A stretch of 64,000 nt of DNA from NCBI RefSeq assembly GCF_018397995.1, contig NZ_BBQH01000012.1, positions 138,144 to 202,143 of the forward strand, written 5' to 3'. This document shows, in pieces, positions 1 to 11,054 of this stretch. The notes under the pieces are model-generated. The model saw nothing but the letters and a program-made list of their open reading frames with translations, had not been told where the DNA came from and searched no databases. The translations under genes were made by a program, and so were the position numbers. This stretch comes from Rhizomonospora bruguierae. Lineage in GTDB: Bacteria; Actinomycetota; Actinomycetes; Mycobacteriales; Micromonosporaceae. Each line of letters opens with the position of its first letter. The first letter of the stretch is position 1.

Positions 1-790
1 GGTCGAACAGGGCCGGTGGGGCCGCCACGACCATGTCCTGCCCGGCGGGCACCCCGGCCAGCCCGGCGACCCGCAGCCCCGCCTCCGCCGCGACCAGCCC
101 GCCCGCGGCGAGGTCCCACGGGTTGAGCCCTCTCTCGTAGTACGCGTCGACCAGCCCCTCGGCGGCCCGGCACAGATCCAGCGAGGCCGCCCCGAACCGC
201 CGGATGTCCCGCACCCGGGGCAGCACGCCGCCGAGCACGGCCGCCTGGTGCGCCCGCCGCGCCGGGTCGTACCCGAAGCCCGTGGCGACCAGCGCCTGCC
301 CCAGGGAGCGCTCCCGGGACCCGGTCAGCCGCCTGCCGCCGCGCCACGCCCCGCCGCCCAGCACCGCCGTCCACTCGTCACCGGTGACGACCTGGTGGAC
401 CACGGCGGCGACGACCGTCCCGTCCACCTCCGCGGCCAGCGAAACGGCGTACTCGGGCAGGCCGTACAGGTAGTTCACGGTGCCGTCGATCGGATCCAGG
501 ATCCACCGGACGGCGCCCGGCGCCGGCTCGGCGGCCTGCCCGTACTCCTCCCCGAGCAGCGAGTCGCCGGGGCGGGCGGCCAGCAGCGCGGTCCGCACCT
601 GGCGTTCCACCGCCCGGTCGGCCGCCGTCACCACGTCCGTGTCGGTGCTCTTCGTGGCCACCGCCTCCACCGGGCCGGCCCGCATCCCGCGCGCGGTCGC
701 GGCCGCCTCCCGGGCCACCTCGACGGCCAGCGCCAGCAGGTCCCGACAGTCGTCTCCGGTCAACACAGGCCCTCCCGGTCCGTCACTCAT
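1..790 (-). CDS. Inositol monophosphatase family protein (3' end beyond window)
   Basis: This Mg-dependent phosphatase of the IMPase/SuhB family hydrolyses inositol-1-phosphate or a related sugar phosphate. The ATG is at 790 (MSDGPGGPVL), and about 263 residues are present before the gene runs off the left edge. Family landmarks seen are GEEYG (metal-binding Glu) and WILDPIDGTVNYLYGLPE, which carries the DPIDGT metal-binding signature. Near the edge NPWDLAAGGL matches the W-D-x-A-A-G motif, so the core fold is nearly complete and only the C-terminus is cut off. It is divergent from the sigma factor gene, sharing about 280 bp of upstream DNA. The exact substrate (inositol phosphate, histidinol phosphate or another) cannot be told from the sequence. 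Confidence 0.9.
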   Translation of the reverse strand, partial: MSDGPGGPVLTGDDCRDLLALAVEVAREAAATARGMRAGPVEAVATKSTDTDVVTAADRAVERQVRTALLAARPGDSLLGEEYGQAAEPAPGAVRWILDPIDGTVNYLYGLPEYAVSLAAEVDGTVVAAVVHQVVTGDEWTAVLGGGAWRGGRRLTGSRERSLGQALVATGFGYDPARRAHQAAVLGGVLPRVRDIRRFGAASLDLCRAAEGLVDAYYERGLNPWDLAAGGLVAAEAGLRVAGLAGVPAGQDMVVAAPPALFD

Positions 791-1066
791 CCGGGCCAAT
801 CCTCGCAAGGTTTCCAGCGTGGCCGTACCGGCGCCCCGCGAGGGTGACGGGTCCACCCACATCCCTCCGAGCGGGCGCGCGGGCAGCGACACGGGATGAT
901 CGGCGCTGACGGCGCTACAATTCACGCCTGCCCCGCGTACCGCGGATCGCCCGCCGAGCCGGCCGGTCCTCGGTGCGAGGGTCCTCAAGACAACCACACC
1001 GGCCTCACGTCGCGCCCGCCGCGCTGGCCGGACCGCGTGCCGCTCATCGCCTCCGGAAGGTCGTTC

Positions 1067-2662
<1,596 letters not shown>

Positions 2663-2816
2663 CCCGGATGTTCCACTCCTCGTAGGGCCTTTGTCACTCC
2701 GCGTGCACTATGGCGCGCATGGGTGATCGTTGTCGCGTTGTGATCCATGGCGTGGCACGTTGGGGACACGGCACACTGTCCGTACCCGTGTGACCCCGGT
2801 CCCGCCGGGGCACATT

Positions 2817-2843
2817 GGGAACGCCGACACCCGCCAAGGTGTT
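2817..2843 (+). promoter_or_regulatory. Possible ECF-type promoter (GGGAAC-N18-GTT)
   Basis: GGGAAC at 2817-2822 and GTT at 2841-2843 are separated by 18 bases. This resembles the GGAA(T/C)-N18-GTT promoters read by SigR/SigH/SigE-type stress sigma factors of actinobacteria. A start about 7 bases downstream would give a ~50-base leader before the small zinc-finger gene at 2903. The motif is short, so a chance match is possible. Confidence 0.35.
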
Positions 2844-2902
2844 GGAGGATAGGTGAGTAGAACCGAGAGAAGTTCATCGGTGACGACCCGAGGAGGAAGG
2901 CG

Positions 2903-3136
2903 ATGACCCCGACCCTCACGCCGCCGCCGGCGACGGTGGCCCAGCCAGCCGCCGATGAACGGTGCGATCGCTGCAACGCCGCGGGCAAGCTGCGGATCGT
3001 ACTGGCGGGCGGAGGCGAACTGGTGTTCTGCGGACACCACGCCAACAAGTACGCCGAGGACCTGGTGAAGATCACGGTGCAGTTCATCACCGATCCCGAG
3101 TTCACCTGGCGCGGCGCGGAAATGATGCCCAACTGA
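2903..3136 (+). CDS. Small conserved actinobacterial zinc-ribbon-like protein (DUF7455)
   Basis: A 77-aa protein starting at ATG 2903 with a strong GAGGAGG site just upstream. After a Pro/Thr-rich start it has CDRC (about residues 26-29) and CGHH (about 48-51), a Cys2/Cys-His spacing consistent with a single structural zinc. The C-terminus (TDPEFTWRGAE) is short. Small proteins like this are commonly found directly downstream of the principal sigma factor gene in actinobacteria and are listed as DUF7455. The function is unknown. The position suggests a link to transcription or translation, but that is inference only. Confidence 0.85.
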   Translation: MTPTLTPPPATVAQPAADERCDRCNAAGKLRIVLAGGGELVFCGHHANKYAEDLVKITVQFITDPEFTWRGAEMMPN

Positions 3137-3158
3137 TCCACCCCATAACGCGGTAGGT

Positions 3159-3189
3159 GGGCGCTCGCCGGGTGTGCCGGCGGGCGCCC
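3159..3189. terminator. Bidirectional hairpin between convergent genes
   Basis: An inverted repeat with arms GGGCGC-t-CGCCGG and CCGGCG-g-GCGCCC around a 5-base loop lies between the stop of the small zinc protein (3136) and the stop of the helicase gene (3202). There is no long T-run, as is usual for high-GC actinobacterial terminators. Its position suits termination in both directions. Confidence 0.65.
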
Positions 3190-3201
3190 TTCCCGTACCC
3201 G

Positions 3202-4923
3202 CTACAGCGTCTGGATCGTGGCGATCCGCTCCTCGAGCTGATCGATCGTGGCCTGGGCGCTGGGCGGGCCGCCACACAGCCGGCGCAGCTCCGCGTGGAT
3301 CTTGCCGTGGGGCAGGTTCGTGCGGTGGTGGTGGGCGTTGACCAGCGCGTTGAGCTGGCGGCGCAGCGCGAGGCGGCGCTCGGCCGCGCTCATCGGGCGC
3401 GACTCGGGGCGCGGCGCCGGGACCTGCTCCGCGGCCGGCGCCCGCCGGGAGGCGGCCACCTGCTCGGCCTGGCGCTTGTTCAGCAGCAGGGCCACCTGTT
3501 CCGGCGTGAGCAGACCCGGCAGCCCCAGGTACTCCTCCTCCTCCGGCGTACCCGCCTGGACCGGGGTGCCGAACGAGGCGCCGTCGAAGATGACCTGGTC
3601 CAGTTCGGCGGTCGCGGACAGCGCCTCGAACCGCTTCTCCAACTCGCCGCTGGCCTGCTCGCTGCGCTGGGCGCGTTCGAGCAGGTCGTCGTCGAGGCCG
3701 TCCTTGCGCTTGGGCTCGCCGAGCACGTGGTCCCGCTGGGCCTCCATCTCGCTGGCCAGCCCGAGCAGGTGCGGCACGCTGGGCAGGAACACCGTGGCGG
3801 TCTCCCCGCGCCGGCGGGCCCGGACGAAGCGGCCGATCGCCTGGGCGAAGTACAGCGGGGTGGACGCGCTGGTCGCGTAGACGCCGACGGCCAGGCGCGG
3901 AATGTCCACGCCCTCGGAGACCATCCGGACGGCGACCAGCCAGCGCTGCTCCGACCCGGAGAACTGGGCGATGCGGGCCGAGGAGCCGGGGTCGTCGGAG
4001 AGGACGACGGCCGCCTTCTCGCCGGTGACCCGCTCGATGAGCCGGGCGTAGGCGCGCGCGGCCTGCTGGTCGGTGGCGATGACGAGGCCGCCCGCGTCGG
4101 GCATGCCGCCGGCCCGCAGTACCTGGAGCCGGGCGTCCGCGGCCCGGAGCACCTGCGGCATCCACTCGCCGGCCGGGTCGAGCGCGGTGCGCCAGGCCTG
4201 GGCGACCAGATCCTGGGTCATCGGCTCGCCGAGGCGGGCGGCCAGTTCGTCGCCGGCACTGGTCCGCCAGCGGGTCTCGCCGGAGTACGCCAGGAAGATG
4301 ACCGGGCGGACCACGCCGTCGGCGAGCGCGTCCGCGTACCCGTAGGTGGAATCGGCCCGGGAGCGGGGCAGGCCGTCGCCCGCCTTCTCGTAGGTGACGA
4401 ACGGGATCGGGTTGTCGTCGGAGCGGAACGGCGTACCGGTGAGCATCAGCCGCCGGACGGCGGGCTCGAAGGCGGCCTTCACGCCGTCCCCCCAGGAGCG
4501 GGAATCACCGGCGTGGTGGATCTCGTCCAGGATGACCAGGGTGCGCCGGGTCATGGTGCGCCGGCGGTGCACGTGCGGGGCCATGCCGACCTGGGCGTAG
4601 GTGACCACGGCACCGTGGAAGTCGGCGGCGGAGTGCAGGTCGGCGTTGCGGAAGGCGCTGTCCAGCTGGATGCCGACCCGGGCCGCGGCGGCCGACCACT
4701 GGCTCTTCAGGTGCTCGGTCGGGGCGACCACGGTGACCGCCTCGACCGTGCCGTCGGCGAGCAGTTCGGCGGCGATGCGCAGGGCGAACGTCGTCTTGCC
4801 CGCCCCGGGCGTGGCGACCGCGGTGAAGTCCTCGGCCCGGCGGCGCAGGTACTCCACGAGGGCCTTGCGCTGCCAGGCGCGCAGTGGCGGGAAATCGTCC
4901 AGCACGGGCGCTGGCAACGCCAT
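3202..4923 (-). CDS. Superfamily II DNA/RNA helicase (DEAD/DEAH type)
   Basis: ATP-dependent SF2 helicase of 573 aa from ATG 4923 (MALPAPVLDDFPPLRAWQ). In-frame upstream codons exist but give a low-complexity extension. The Q-like LRAWQ precedes Walker A (ATPGAGKTTFA), then motif II as DEIHH (LVILDEIHHAGDS), motif III (LTGTPFRSDDNP) and motif VI (QAIGRFVRARRRG). The arrangement resembles the UvrB/RecG/restriction-helicase branch. The C-terminal region ends with a His-rich segment (NAHHHRTNLPHGKIH) resembling a short DNA-binding or scaffold tail. No nuclease domain is visible, so it is not an obvious restriction subunit. It is convergent with the small zinc protein gene and lies 80 bp from the end of the TRIC-like channel gene on the same strand. 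The cellular role is unassigned. Confidence 0.85.
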   Translation of the reverse strand: MALPAPVLDDFPPLRAWQRKALVEYLRRRAEDFTAVATPGAGKTTFALRIAAELLADGTVEAVTVVAPTEHLKSQWSAAAARVGIQLDSAFRNADLHSAADFHGAVVTYAQVGMAPHVHRRRTMTRRTLVILDEIHHAGDSRSWGDGVKAAFEPAVRRLMLTGTPFRSDDNPIPFVTYEKAGDGLPRSRADSTYGYADALADGVVRPVIFLAYSGETRWRTSAGDELAARLGEPMTQDLVAQAWRTALDPAGEWMPQVLRAADARLQVLRAGGMPDAGGLVIATDQQAARAYARLIERVTGEKAAVVLSDDPGSSARIAQFSGSEQRWLVAVRMVSEGVDIPRLAVGVYATSASTPLYFAQAIGRFVRARRRGETATVFLPSVPHLLGLASEMEAQRDHVLGEPKRKDGLDDDLLERAQRSEQASGELEKRFEALSATAELDQVIFDGASFGTPVQAGTPEEEEYLGLPGLLTPEQVALLLNKRQAEQVAASRRAPAAEQVPAPRPESRPMSAAERRLALRRQLNALVNAHHHRTNLPHGKIHAELRRLCGGPPSAQATIDQLEERIATIQTL

Positions 4924-5003
4924 CGACGACCGCCCCCCTATCGGTACCCAGTCCACGAAAACGCCCCCGGGCCGCATGGGGCCGTGGAGGCGCGAGATGC
5001 AGT

Positions 5004-5636
5004 TTAGCGGCTCGCGGGCCGGGTTCGCCCGAGACCGGCGGTCGGTGTCGGGGCGGACCACCGCCGCTGCAGCGCCACCACCCGTACCACGAAGATGAGC
5101 GCGGCGGCGCCGGCGAGCGCGGCCGGCCCGGTCACGTGCAACCAGCGCAGCCCCACGAGGAGGACGGCGCCGAGCAGGGCGGCGACCGCGTAGATCTCCC
5201 GGCGGAGCACCACCGGGATCTCGCCGGTGAGCAGGTCCCGGCCCAGGCCGCCGCCGATGCCGGTGAGCATGCCGAGCACGCAGGCGCCGAACGCCGGCAT
5301 GCCGGCGGCGAACGCCTTGGCGGTCCCGGTGACGGTAAACAGTGCCAGGCCGGCCGCGTCCAGCACGAGGACCGTGCGGCGCAACCGGTTGACCTGGGGG
5401 TGCAGCCAGAAGGTGGCGAGCGCCACGGCGACGGCGACGGCCGCGTACCGCCAGTCGGCGAACGCCAGGGGCGGTACGCCGATCACCAGGTCGCGCAGGA
5501 TGCCGCCGCCGAGCGCCGCGACGAAGCCGACGAAGACGACGCCGAACAGGTCCAGCCGCTTGACCACGGCGGCCGTGGCGCCGGAGGCGGCGAACACCGC
5601 CACGCCGATCAGGTCGGCGACGAGCAGGGGCGTCAC
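5004..5636 (-). CDS. Trimeric intracellular cation channel (TRIC) family membrane protein
   Basis: Predicted cation channel of the TRIC/UPF0126 family, 210 aa and largely hydrophobic, with about seven membrane segments. The two family glycine motifs, one per three-helix repeat, are present: GGGILRD and GGGLGRD. The GTG start at 5636 overlaps the stop of the upstream DUF3039 gene as GTGA, and AAGGA directly abuts the start, so expression probably depends on translational coupling. A longer reading to 5723 would lie inside the neighbour in a different frame and lacks hydrophobic character. Prokaryotic TRIC proteins conduct K+ or Na+. Its role here is unknown. The tail past the last helix is short and Arg-rich. 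Confidence 0.87.
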   Translation of the reverse strand: MTPLLVADLIGVAVFAASGATAAVVKRLDLFGVVFVGFVAALGGGILRDLVIGVPPLAFADWRYAAVAVAVALATFWLHPQVNRLRRTVLVLDAAGLALFTVTGTAKAFAAGMPAFGACVLGMLTGIGGGLGRDLLTGEIPVVLRREIYAVAALLGAVLLVGLRWLHVTGPAALAGAAALIFVVRVVALQRRWSAPTPTAGLGRTRPASR

Positions 5637-5878
5637 TCCTTGAACGACTCGTAGATCTCCCGGCACTCGGGGCAGACCGGGAACCGGTTCGGGTCCCGGG
5701 TGGGCACCCAGACCTTGCCGCACAGTGCCCGCACGGGCGTGCCCATCACCATCGCCTCGGTCAGCTTGTCCTTCTCCGTGTAGTGCGAGAAGCGCTCGTG
5801 GTCGCCCTCATCGGTGGGGCGCAGATCCGGGCGCTCCTCGATGATCGTGTCGGAATCGGATGTGATCGGACTGGTCAT
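5633..5878 (-). CDS. DUF3039 family small protein
   Basis: An 81-aa protein typical of actinobacteria. It is acidic at the N-terminus and contains [19 protein letters not shown] followed by CPECREIYE, giving three cysteines (CG...CPEC) that may bind zinc. The length and the [11 protein letters not shown] and CPEC motifs match DUF3039. ATG is at 5878. Its stop overlaps the start of the TRIC-family gene. No function is established. The pairing with a cation channel gene is a local observation only. Confidence 0.85.
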   Translation of the reverse strand: MTSPITSDSDTIIEERPDLRPTDEGDHERFSHYTEKDKLTEAMVMGTPVRALCGKVWVPTRDPNRFPVCPECREIYESFKE

Positions 5879-5982
5879 CCGTACAGTCTCGCAGGTCGCG
5901 CCACCGTCGCACAGCGCGCCCGCCCGGCGCCGGCGGCCGCCCGAGCGGCACCCGGACCACCCGCCCGGCTACCGTGAAGATC

Positions 5983-6897
5983 GTGACCGACTTTCACCTG
6001 CGGTACGGGGCGGAGGTCGCCGAGGCGCTGCGCGCCGGGCGGCCCGTGGTGGCCCTGGAGAGCACGATCATCTCGCACGGCCTGCCCCGCCCGGACAACC
6101 TGCGGGTGGCGCGGCAGATCGAGCAGACCGTCCGGGACGCCGGCGCGGTGCCGGCGACGATCGGCATGGTCGCCGGCGACCTGGTCGTGGGCCTGAGCGA
6201 CGCGGAGGTGGAGCGCCTGGCCGGGCGGGACGGCGTGGCCAAGCTCTCCGTCCGGGACCTGGCCGTGGCGGCCGCCGCCGGCGCGGACGGCGCCACCACC
6301 GTCGCGGCGACCAGCGCCATCGCGGCCAGCGCCGGCATCAAGGTGTTCGCCACCGGCGGGCTGGGCGGCGTGCACCGCGAGGCGAGCCGCACGTTCGACG
6401 AGTCCGCCGACCTGATCACCCTGGCCCGCACCCCGATCGCGGTGGTCTGCGCCGGGGTGAAGTCGATCCTCGACGTGGGCGCGACCCTGGAGCGGTTGGA
6501 GACGCTCGGCGTCGGCGTGGTCGGCTACCGCACCCACCGCTTCCCCGGCTTCTTCATCACCGACGCCGGCTTCACCCTCGACTGGTCGGTCGACTCCCCC
6601 GAGCACGCCGCCACCGTGCTGCGCGCCCAGCGCGAGCAGGGCACCCACCACGGCGCGCTGATCATCGCCAACCCGCTGCCCGAGGACGAGCAACTGGACC
6701 GGGCGCTGCACGACCGGGTCCTCGCGGAGGGGCTGGCCATGGCGGAACGCGACGGCGTGGCCGGCAAGGCCGTGACGCCGTTCCTGCTGGCGCACTTCCA
6801 CTCCGCGACCCAGGGACGCAGCCTCACCGTGAACGTGCGAATCATCCTGCGCAACGCCGACCTGGCGGCCCGGGTCGCGGTAGCGTCCGCGGCATGA
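5983..6897 (+). CDS. psuG: Pseudouridine-5'-phosphate glycosidase
   Basis: Cleaves pseudouridine 5'-phosphate to uracil and ribose 5-phosphate, the second step of pseudouridine degradation. The protein is 304 aa from GTG 5983. The family core is plain: [17 protein letters not shown] near the N-terminus, [37 protein letters not shown] and FFITDAGF. A second GTG at 5974 would add three residues. There is no Shine-Dalgarno site, and TACCGT at 5970-5975 would be a -10 placing the transcript start at or next to 5983, so the mRNA is probably leaderless. The stop overlaps the start of psuK (ATGA). Confidence 0.93.
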   Translation: MTDFHLRYGAEVAEALRAGRPVVALESTIISHGLPRPDNLRVARQIEQTVRDAGAVPATIGMVAGDLVVGLSDAEVERLAGRDGVAKLSVRDLAVAAAAGADGATTVAATSAIAASAGIKVFATGGLGGVHREASRTFDESADLITLARTPIAVVCAGVKSILDVGATLERLETLGVGVVGYRTHRFPGFFITDAGFTLDWSVDSPEHAATVLRAQREQGTHHGALIIANPLPEDEQLDRALHDRVLAEGLAMAERDGVAGKAVTPFLLAHFHSATQGRSLTVNVRIILRNADLAARVAVASAA

Positions 6898-7799
6898 ACC
6901 GGCGGGTGGTGGTCGTCGGCGACCTGGTCACCGACGTGCTGGCCGCCCCGGCCGGGCCGGTCGCCCCGGGCACCGACACCCCCGCACACATCCGGGTCAC
7001 CGGGGGTGGCCAGGCGGCCAACACGGCGGTCTGGCTGGCGGCGGCCGGCACACCGGTCACCCTGGTCGCCGTGGTCGGTGATGACACCGCCGGCCGCACC
7101 CGCCGCGCCGAACTGGCCGACGCGGGCGTGGACCGCGCCGTGCGCGCCTGCGCCGAGCGGCCCACCGGCACGATCGTGGTCCTCGCCGGCGGCGGCGACC
7201 GCACCATGCTCAGCGACCGGGGCGCGACCCTCTCGCTCACCTCGGCCGACATCGACGCCGGCCTCACCCCGGACGCCGGCCACCTGCACCTGTCCGGGTA
7301 CCCCGTGTTCGCGCCGGAGACCTACGAGGCCGCCCGCCACGCGCTCGCGGCGGCCCACCGGCAGGGCATGACGACCAGCGTCGACGCGGCGTCCGCGGCC
7401 CCGCTCCGGCAGTTCGGCGCGGCGGCCTTCCTGGACTGCGTACGGGGGGTGGACCTGCTCCTGGCCAATGAGGACGAGGCGGAGACCCTCACCGGATCGG
7501 CGGACCCGGCGGTGGCCGGCCGGCGGCTGGCCGAAACGGTCGGCGTCGCCGTCGTGAAACTCGGCCGGGACGGCGCCCTGTGGTGCGGCCGCGACGGCAC
7601 GCTGCTGCGCGTACCGGCCGAGGCGGTCGACCCGGTGGACGCGACCGGCGCCGGTGACGCGTTCGCCGCCGGCCTGCTCGCCTGCTGGACCGCCGGCGGC
7701 GACCCGACCGCCGCGCTGCGCGCCGGTGCCCACTTCGGCGCCCGGGCGGTGACCAGCCTGGGCGCCCGCCCCGCGGACCCGTCTAGTCCGGGTCGATGA
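6894..7799 (+). CDS. psuK: PfkB-family kinase, probable pseudouridine kinase
   Basis: Ribokinase/PfkB-fold sugar kinase, 301 aa, starting at ATG 6894 inside the psuG stop. It has the N-terminal [13 protein letters not shown], the [16 protein letters not shown] signature, [14 protein letters not shown], and the second PfkB signature [17 protein letters not shown] with the catalytic Asp in GAGDAF. The 4-bp overlap with psuG makes pseudouridine phosphorylation the likely reaction, feeding the glycosidase, but other nucleoside or sugar substrates cannot be excluded from sequence. The 3' end overlaps the convergent DUF3099 gene by 17 bp. Confidence 0.85.
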   Translation: MNRRVVVVGDLVTDVLAAPAGPVAPGTDTPAHIRVTGGGQAANTAVWLAAAGTPVTLVAVVGDDTAGRTRRAELADAGVDRAVRACAERPTGTIVVLAGGGDRTMLSDRGATLSLTSADIDAGLTPDAGHLHLSGYPVFAPETYEAARHALAAAHRQGMTTSVDAASAAPLRQFGAAAFLDCVRGVDLLLANEDEAETLTGSADPAVAGRRLAETVGVAVVKLGRDGALWCGRDGTLLRVPAEAVDPVDATGAGDAFAAGLLACWTAGGDPTAALRAGAHFGARAVTSLGARPADPSSPGR

Positions 7800-8133
7800 C
7801 CCGGGGCGGCGTCTCCGCCGGCAGCACCCGGGGAGTTGGCTCCTTGCTCCGCTGGCGGTGCAGCTTGGTCGCCAGCCGGTGCTCTTGCTTGGGCGGGCCG
7901 TCGTTGGCGATCAGGACCGCCGCCCACGGCAGGAACACCATGCCGACGGCGCAGAGCGACAGCCACACCCCGAGCAGCGGCGGGCGCAGCCCGATGAGCA
8001 CCGCGCCCAGAACGAGGCAGCCCGCCCGGACCGACATCATCGTCACGTACCGCCGCTGGCGGCTGCGCAACTGATCCTGCTGGCTGGGCGGTGCGTCCGT
8101 GATGACGGTCGGCCGCGGCCCGGGGCGCTTCAC
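7783..8133 (-). CDS. DUF3099 family membrane protein
   Basis: A 116-aa protein. It has a short basic N-terminus, two adjacent membrane helices (about residues 30-52 and 55-78, VRAGCLVLGAVLIGL and VWLSLCAVGMVFLPWAAVL) and a basic, Pro-rich cytoplasmic tail. The length and two-helix layout fit the actinobacterial DUF3099 family, of unknown function. It is convergent with psuK, the two coding ends overlapping by 17 bp. Confidence 0.82.
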   Translation of the reverse strand: MKRPGPRPTVITDAPPSQQDQLRSRQRRYVTMMSVRAGCLVLGAVLIGLRPPLLGVWLSLCAVGMVFLPWAAVLIANDGPPKQEHRLATKLHRQRSKEPTPRVLPAETPPRVIDPD

Positions 8134-8212
8134 CCGTTCATCCTGCCACGCTCCGCGGGCCGCACCACCCGTACCCGCGTTGGTCCTTCGCGGGTGCGGT
8201 ACTGCTCCGGCG

Positions 8213-8788
8213 TCAGCCCTTCGCGGCCTTCGCCTCCGCCTTCACCCGCTTCTTGTACGCGCGCACCCGGGCCAGCGACTCGTCGTCGACGATGTCCGCG
8301 ACCGACCGGTACGAGTCCTGCTCGCCGTACCCGCCGGCCGCCTCGCGCCAGCCGGGCGGCCGCACGCCGTACTGCTTGCCGAGCAGGGCGACGAGTATCT
8401 GCGCCTTCTGCTTGCCGAAGCCCGGCAGCGCGAAGATCCTCTTGTACAGGTCGGCGCCGTCGGCCACGCCGGTCCAGAGGGCGGCGGCGTCCCCGCCGTA
8501 CTGGTCGACCAGCACCCGGCACACCTCCTGCACGCGCGCCGCCATCGCCTTCGGGAAGCGGTGCAGCGCGGGCGGCTTCGCGAAGACGGCGATGAGCTCG
8601 TCCGGGTCGAAGGTCGCCAACTCGGTCGCGGTCGGCGCGTGCCCGAGGCGTTGCGCCAGCACCCACGGCGACGTGAACGCCTTCTCCATGGTGATTTGTT
8701 GATCAAGAGTCAGGCCGATCACCACCGCCAGCGGGTCGCGGTCGAGCAGCGCGTTGGCCTCGGCGTCGATGGGCAGCGAGAACGTCAT
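8213..8788 (-). CDS. HhH-GPD-type base-excision repair protein
   Basis: A 191-aa protein resembling the actinobacterial uncharacterised HhH-GPD family (TIGR03252 type). A helix-hairpin-helix segment lies in LPGFGKQKAQILVALLGK. The N-terminal part (VVIGLTLDQQITMEKAF) matches the Nth/AlkA-like fold, where LxQQ is typical. The C-terminal tail is Lys/Ala-rich (KKRVKAEAKAAKG). It lacks the four-Cys iron-sulphur cluster of endonuclease III. DNA glycosylase activity is plausible but unproven. Its ATG at 8788 is divergent from the methyltransferase gene, 130 bp away. Confidence 0.85.
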   Translation of the reverse strand: MTFSLPIDAEANALLDRDPLAVVIGLTLDQQITMEKAFTSPWVLAQRLGHAPTATELATFDPDELIAVFAKPPALHRFPKAMAARVQEVCRVLVDQYGGDAAALWTGVADGADLYKRIFALPGFGKQKAQILVALLGKQYGVRPPGWREAAGGYGEQDSYRSVADIVDDESLARVRAYKKRVKAEAKAAKG

Positions 8789-8918
8789 GCGGCCATCTTG
8801 CTACCTGCCCGAGGGCCGGAGAACCGGGCCGGGCGAAAGCGTCTCCCCGGTGTGCGACTTTCCAGCTTCCGACCGGCCTGGGCGGGGCGGCCGGACCGGC
8901 ACCCGGCAGGATGGGGCC

Positions 8919-10400
8919 GTGACGGACGCTCTGTTGGACCAGGCCGGAATCGCCCGGCTGCGCGAGGCGCTGGGCGGCGCCGGGTACACGGTGAACGGGA
9001 TCGTGGGGCGGATCGGGCCCGCGGCGAGCGCGGCGGCCGGGCGGAACGACTTCCGCGCCGCGCTGCGGGAGACCGCGGAGCGGGACCCGCTGGGCACCCT
9101 GATCCGCCTGTTCGTCTGCGGCCAGACCGAGCCGGAGGAGGCGGTCGCGCGCGCTCTCGCGCCGCTGCCCCTGGCGGACGCGCTGGCCGCCGGCCTGGTG
9201 GAACGGGAGGGCACCGGGCTGCGGCAGGGCGTGGACCTCGAGCCGTACGGCGACGACTGGTGGGTCCTGTCCGACGTGCCGGCGCTCGCCCGCCCCGGGC
9301 GTCCCCTACCGGCGGACCACGTGCTCGGCGTGGGCGGCGCATCCACCACGCTCGCCGAGGCCGCGATCCGGCGGCCGGTGGCGACGGCGCTCGACCTCGG
9401 TACCGGCTGCGGGATCCAGGCGCTGCACCTGTCCCGGCACGCCGGATCGGTGACCGCCACGGACCTGAGCGTCCGGGCGCTGCGGTTCGCCGCCACCACC
9501 GCCGCGCTGAACGGGCTGGCGTGGGAACTGCTCCAGGGCGACCTGGTGGCTCCCGTCGCCGGACGCCGGTTCGACCTGGTGGTGAGCAATCCACCGTTCG
9601 TGGTCGGCCCCGGGGTCGCCACGCACACGTACCGCGACTCGGGGCGCCCGGGCGACGCGGTCTGCGCCGAACTGGCCGCCGCCGCGCCGGGACTGCTCAC
9701 CGAGGGCGGCACCATGCAGTACCTGGCGAACTGGGTGCACGTGGCCGGCGAGGACTGGGGCGACCGGGTGGCCGGCTGGTTCGCCGGCACCGACCTGGAC
9801 GCCTGGGTGATCCAGCGCGAGGTGGCCGACCCGGTGGCCTACGTGCAGCTGTGGCTGGGCGACGCATCGGAGGAGGCGAACCCGCAGCGGGCCGCCGCCT
9901 GGCTGGACTGGTTCGACGCACACAAGATCGAATCGGTCGGCTTCGGGCTGGTCAGCCTGCGCCGGGGCGGCCACGAGGACCCGATCGTCCGGGTGGAGGA
10001 CCTCCGCCAGACGGTCGAGGGCGACCTGGGCCCGCACGTCGCCGCCTGGTTCGACCGGCAGGACTGGCTGCTGCCCCGGGACGCCGACGCGATCCTGGCC
10101 GCCCGCTACCGGGCGGCGGAGGGGTTGCAGCTCACCCAGGAGGCGAGCATGGGCCCCGAGGGCTGGGCCGTGGACCGGCAGATCCTCGTCCAGCGGTACG
10201 GGCTGCGCTGGTCGGAGGAGATCGACCCGCTGGTCCTGGCGCTGGTCGGCGGCTGCGACGGCTCGGTACCGCTGCGGGAGCAACTGGCGGTGCTGGCGGT
10301 CGCCCACGACGCGGAGGAGGCGGCGCTGGCCGAGGTCGCCGCCCCGATCGTGGCCCACCTCGTGGAGCGCGGCGTCGTCCTGCCAACGGAGGCCCCGTGA
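8919..10400 (+). CDS. Class I SAM-dependent methyltransferase (N5-glutamine/NPPF type)
   Basis: A 493-aa protein. An N-terminal domain of about 135 residues (seen in actinobacterial DUF7059 proteins) precedes a Rossmann methyltransferase with motif [16 protein letters not shown] and the catalytic NPPF of HemK/PrmC/RlmG-type enzymes ([12 protein letters not shown]). A further ~170-residue C-terminal domain contains [20 protein letters not shown] enzymes methylate planar amide or exocyclic nitrogens, so the substrate may be a protein glutamine or a base. Which one cannot be told. GTG 8919 is chosen because the protein starts cleanly there ([14 protein letters not shown]) and CAGGAT lies six bases upstream as a possible -10 of a leaderless transcript. 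Longer in-frame readings have no ribosome site. Confidence 0.83.
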   Translation: MTDALLDQAGIARLREALGGAGYTVNGIVGRIGPAASAAAGRNDFRAALRETAERDPLGTLIRLFVCGQTEPEEAVARALAPLPLADALAAGLVEREGTGLRQGVDLEPYGDDWWVLSDVPALARPGRPLPADHVLGVGGASTTLAEAAIRRPVATALDLGTGCGIQALHLSRHAGSVTATDLSVRALRFAATTAALNGLAWELLQGDLVAPVAGRRFDLVVSNPPFVVGPGVATHTYRDSGRPGDAVCAELAAAAPGLLTEGGTMQYLANWVHVAGEDWGDRVAGWFAGTDLDAWVIQREVADPVAYVQLWLGDASEEANPQRAAAWLDWFDAHKIESVGFGLVSLRRGGHEDPIVRVEDLRQTVEGDLGPHVAAWFDRQDWLLPRDADAILAARYRAAEGLQLTQEASMGPEGWAVDRQILVQRYGLRWSEEIDPLVLALVGGCDGSVPLREQLAVLAVAHDAEEAALAEVAAPIVAHLVERGVVLPTEAP

Positions 10401-10467
10401 ACGCCCGCAGCGCGCCGACCGGCGACCGCGCAGGAAGCACCGCAGTCGCGAACGAAAGGCGGGCACC

Positions 10468-10890
10468 GTGAGGGCGGTCGTGCAGACCGTGGGCAGGGCC
10501 AGCGTGACGGTCGACGGCGAGGTCGTCGGGGCGATCGAGAACGGGCTGCTGGTCCTGCTCGGGGTCACGCACGGCGACACCGCGCAGATCGCCGACCAGG
10601 TCGCCCGCAAGGTGTGGGAACTGCGCATCCTGGACGACGAGAAGTCCGCCTCGGACACCGGTGCGCCGATCCTGGTGGTGAGCCAGTTCACCCTGTACGG
10701 GGACGCGCGCAAGGGCCGCCGCCCGACGTGGAACGCGGCGGCGCCGGCCGAGGTGGCCGAGCCGATGGTCCGGGCGTTCTGCGCGGCGCTGCGGCAGCGG
10801 GGCGCGACGGTGGAAACCGGGCGCTTCCGGGCGCACATGCTCGTCGAGAGCGTGAACGTCGGGCCCCGGACCATCCTGCTGGAGTACTGA
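10468..10890 (+). CDS. dtd: D-aminoacyl-tRNA deacylase
   Basis: Hydrolyses D-aminoacyl-tRNA to recycle mischarged tRNA. The 140-aa length is normal for Dtd. The start is GTG 10468 ([17 protein letters not shown]). The active-site motif SQFTLYGD is intact, and the C-terminal Gly-cis-Pro loop is present as [11 protein letters not shown] where many Dtd enzymes have NxGPVT. The gene is 67 bp downstream of the methyltransferase on the same strand. Confidence 0.95.
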   Translation: MRAVVQTVGRASVTVDGEVVGAIENGLLVLLGVTHGDTAQIADQVARKVWELRILDDEKSASDTGAPILVVSQFTLYGDARKGRRPTWNAAAPAEVAEPMVRAFCAALRQRGATVETGRFRAHMLVESVNVGPRTILLEY

Positions 10891-11054
10891 GCCCCTCCGG
10901 GCGGACGGGTCGGCAGACCCGCCGGCGATGCCACAACGGCCCTACCGGATTCGTGCCACCCCTGCGCCGCCTCACCTCCGTCTCACGCGCCACCCGCCAA
11001 GCTTTTGCCTACCGGTACGACACCGGTCACCCAAGCGGGGAAGCGAGGCACGAA

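Noticed and set aside
3202-4923. Restriction-modification helicase subunit
   Set aside because: The SF2 helicase has no nuclease or specificity subunit beside it, and neighbours are housekeeping genes.
3157-5007. A plus-strand frame of ~600 codons opposite the helicase
   Set aside because: Antisense to the helicase motifs; no domains and no ribosome site.
8213-10400. HhH-GPD protein plus methyltransferase as a DNA-modification defence pair
   Set aside because: They are divergent, each belongs to a widespread conserved actinobacterial family, and no other defence genes are nearby.
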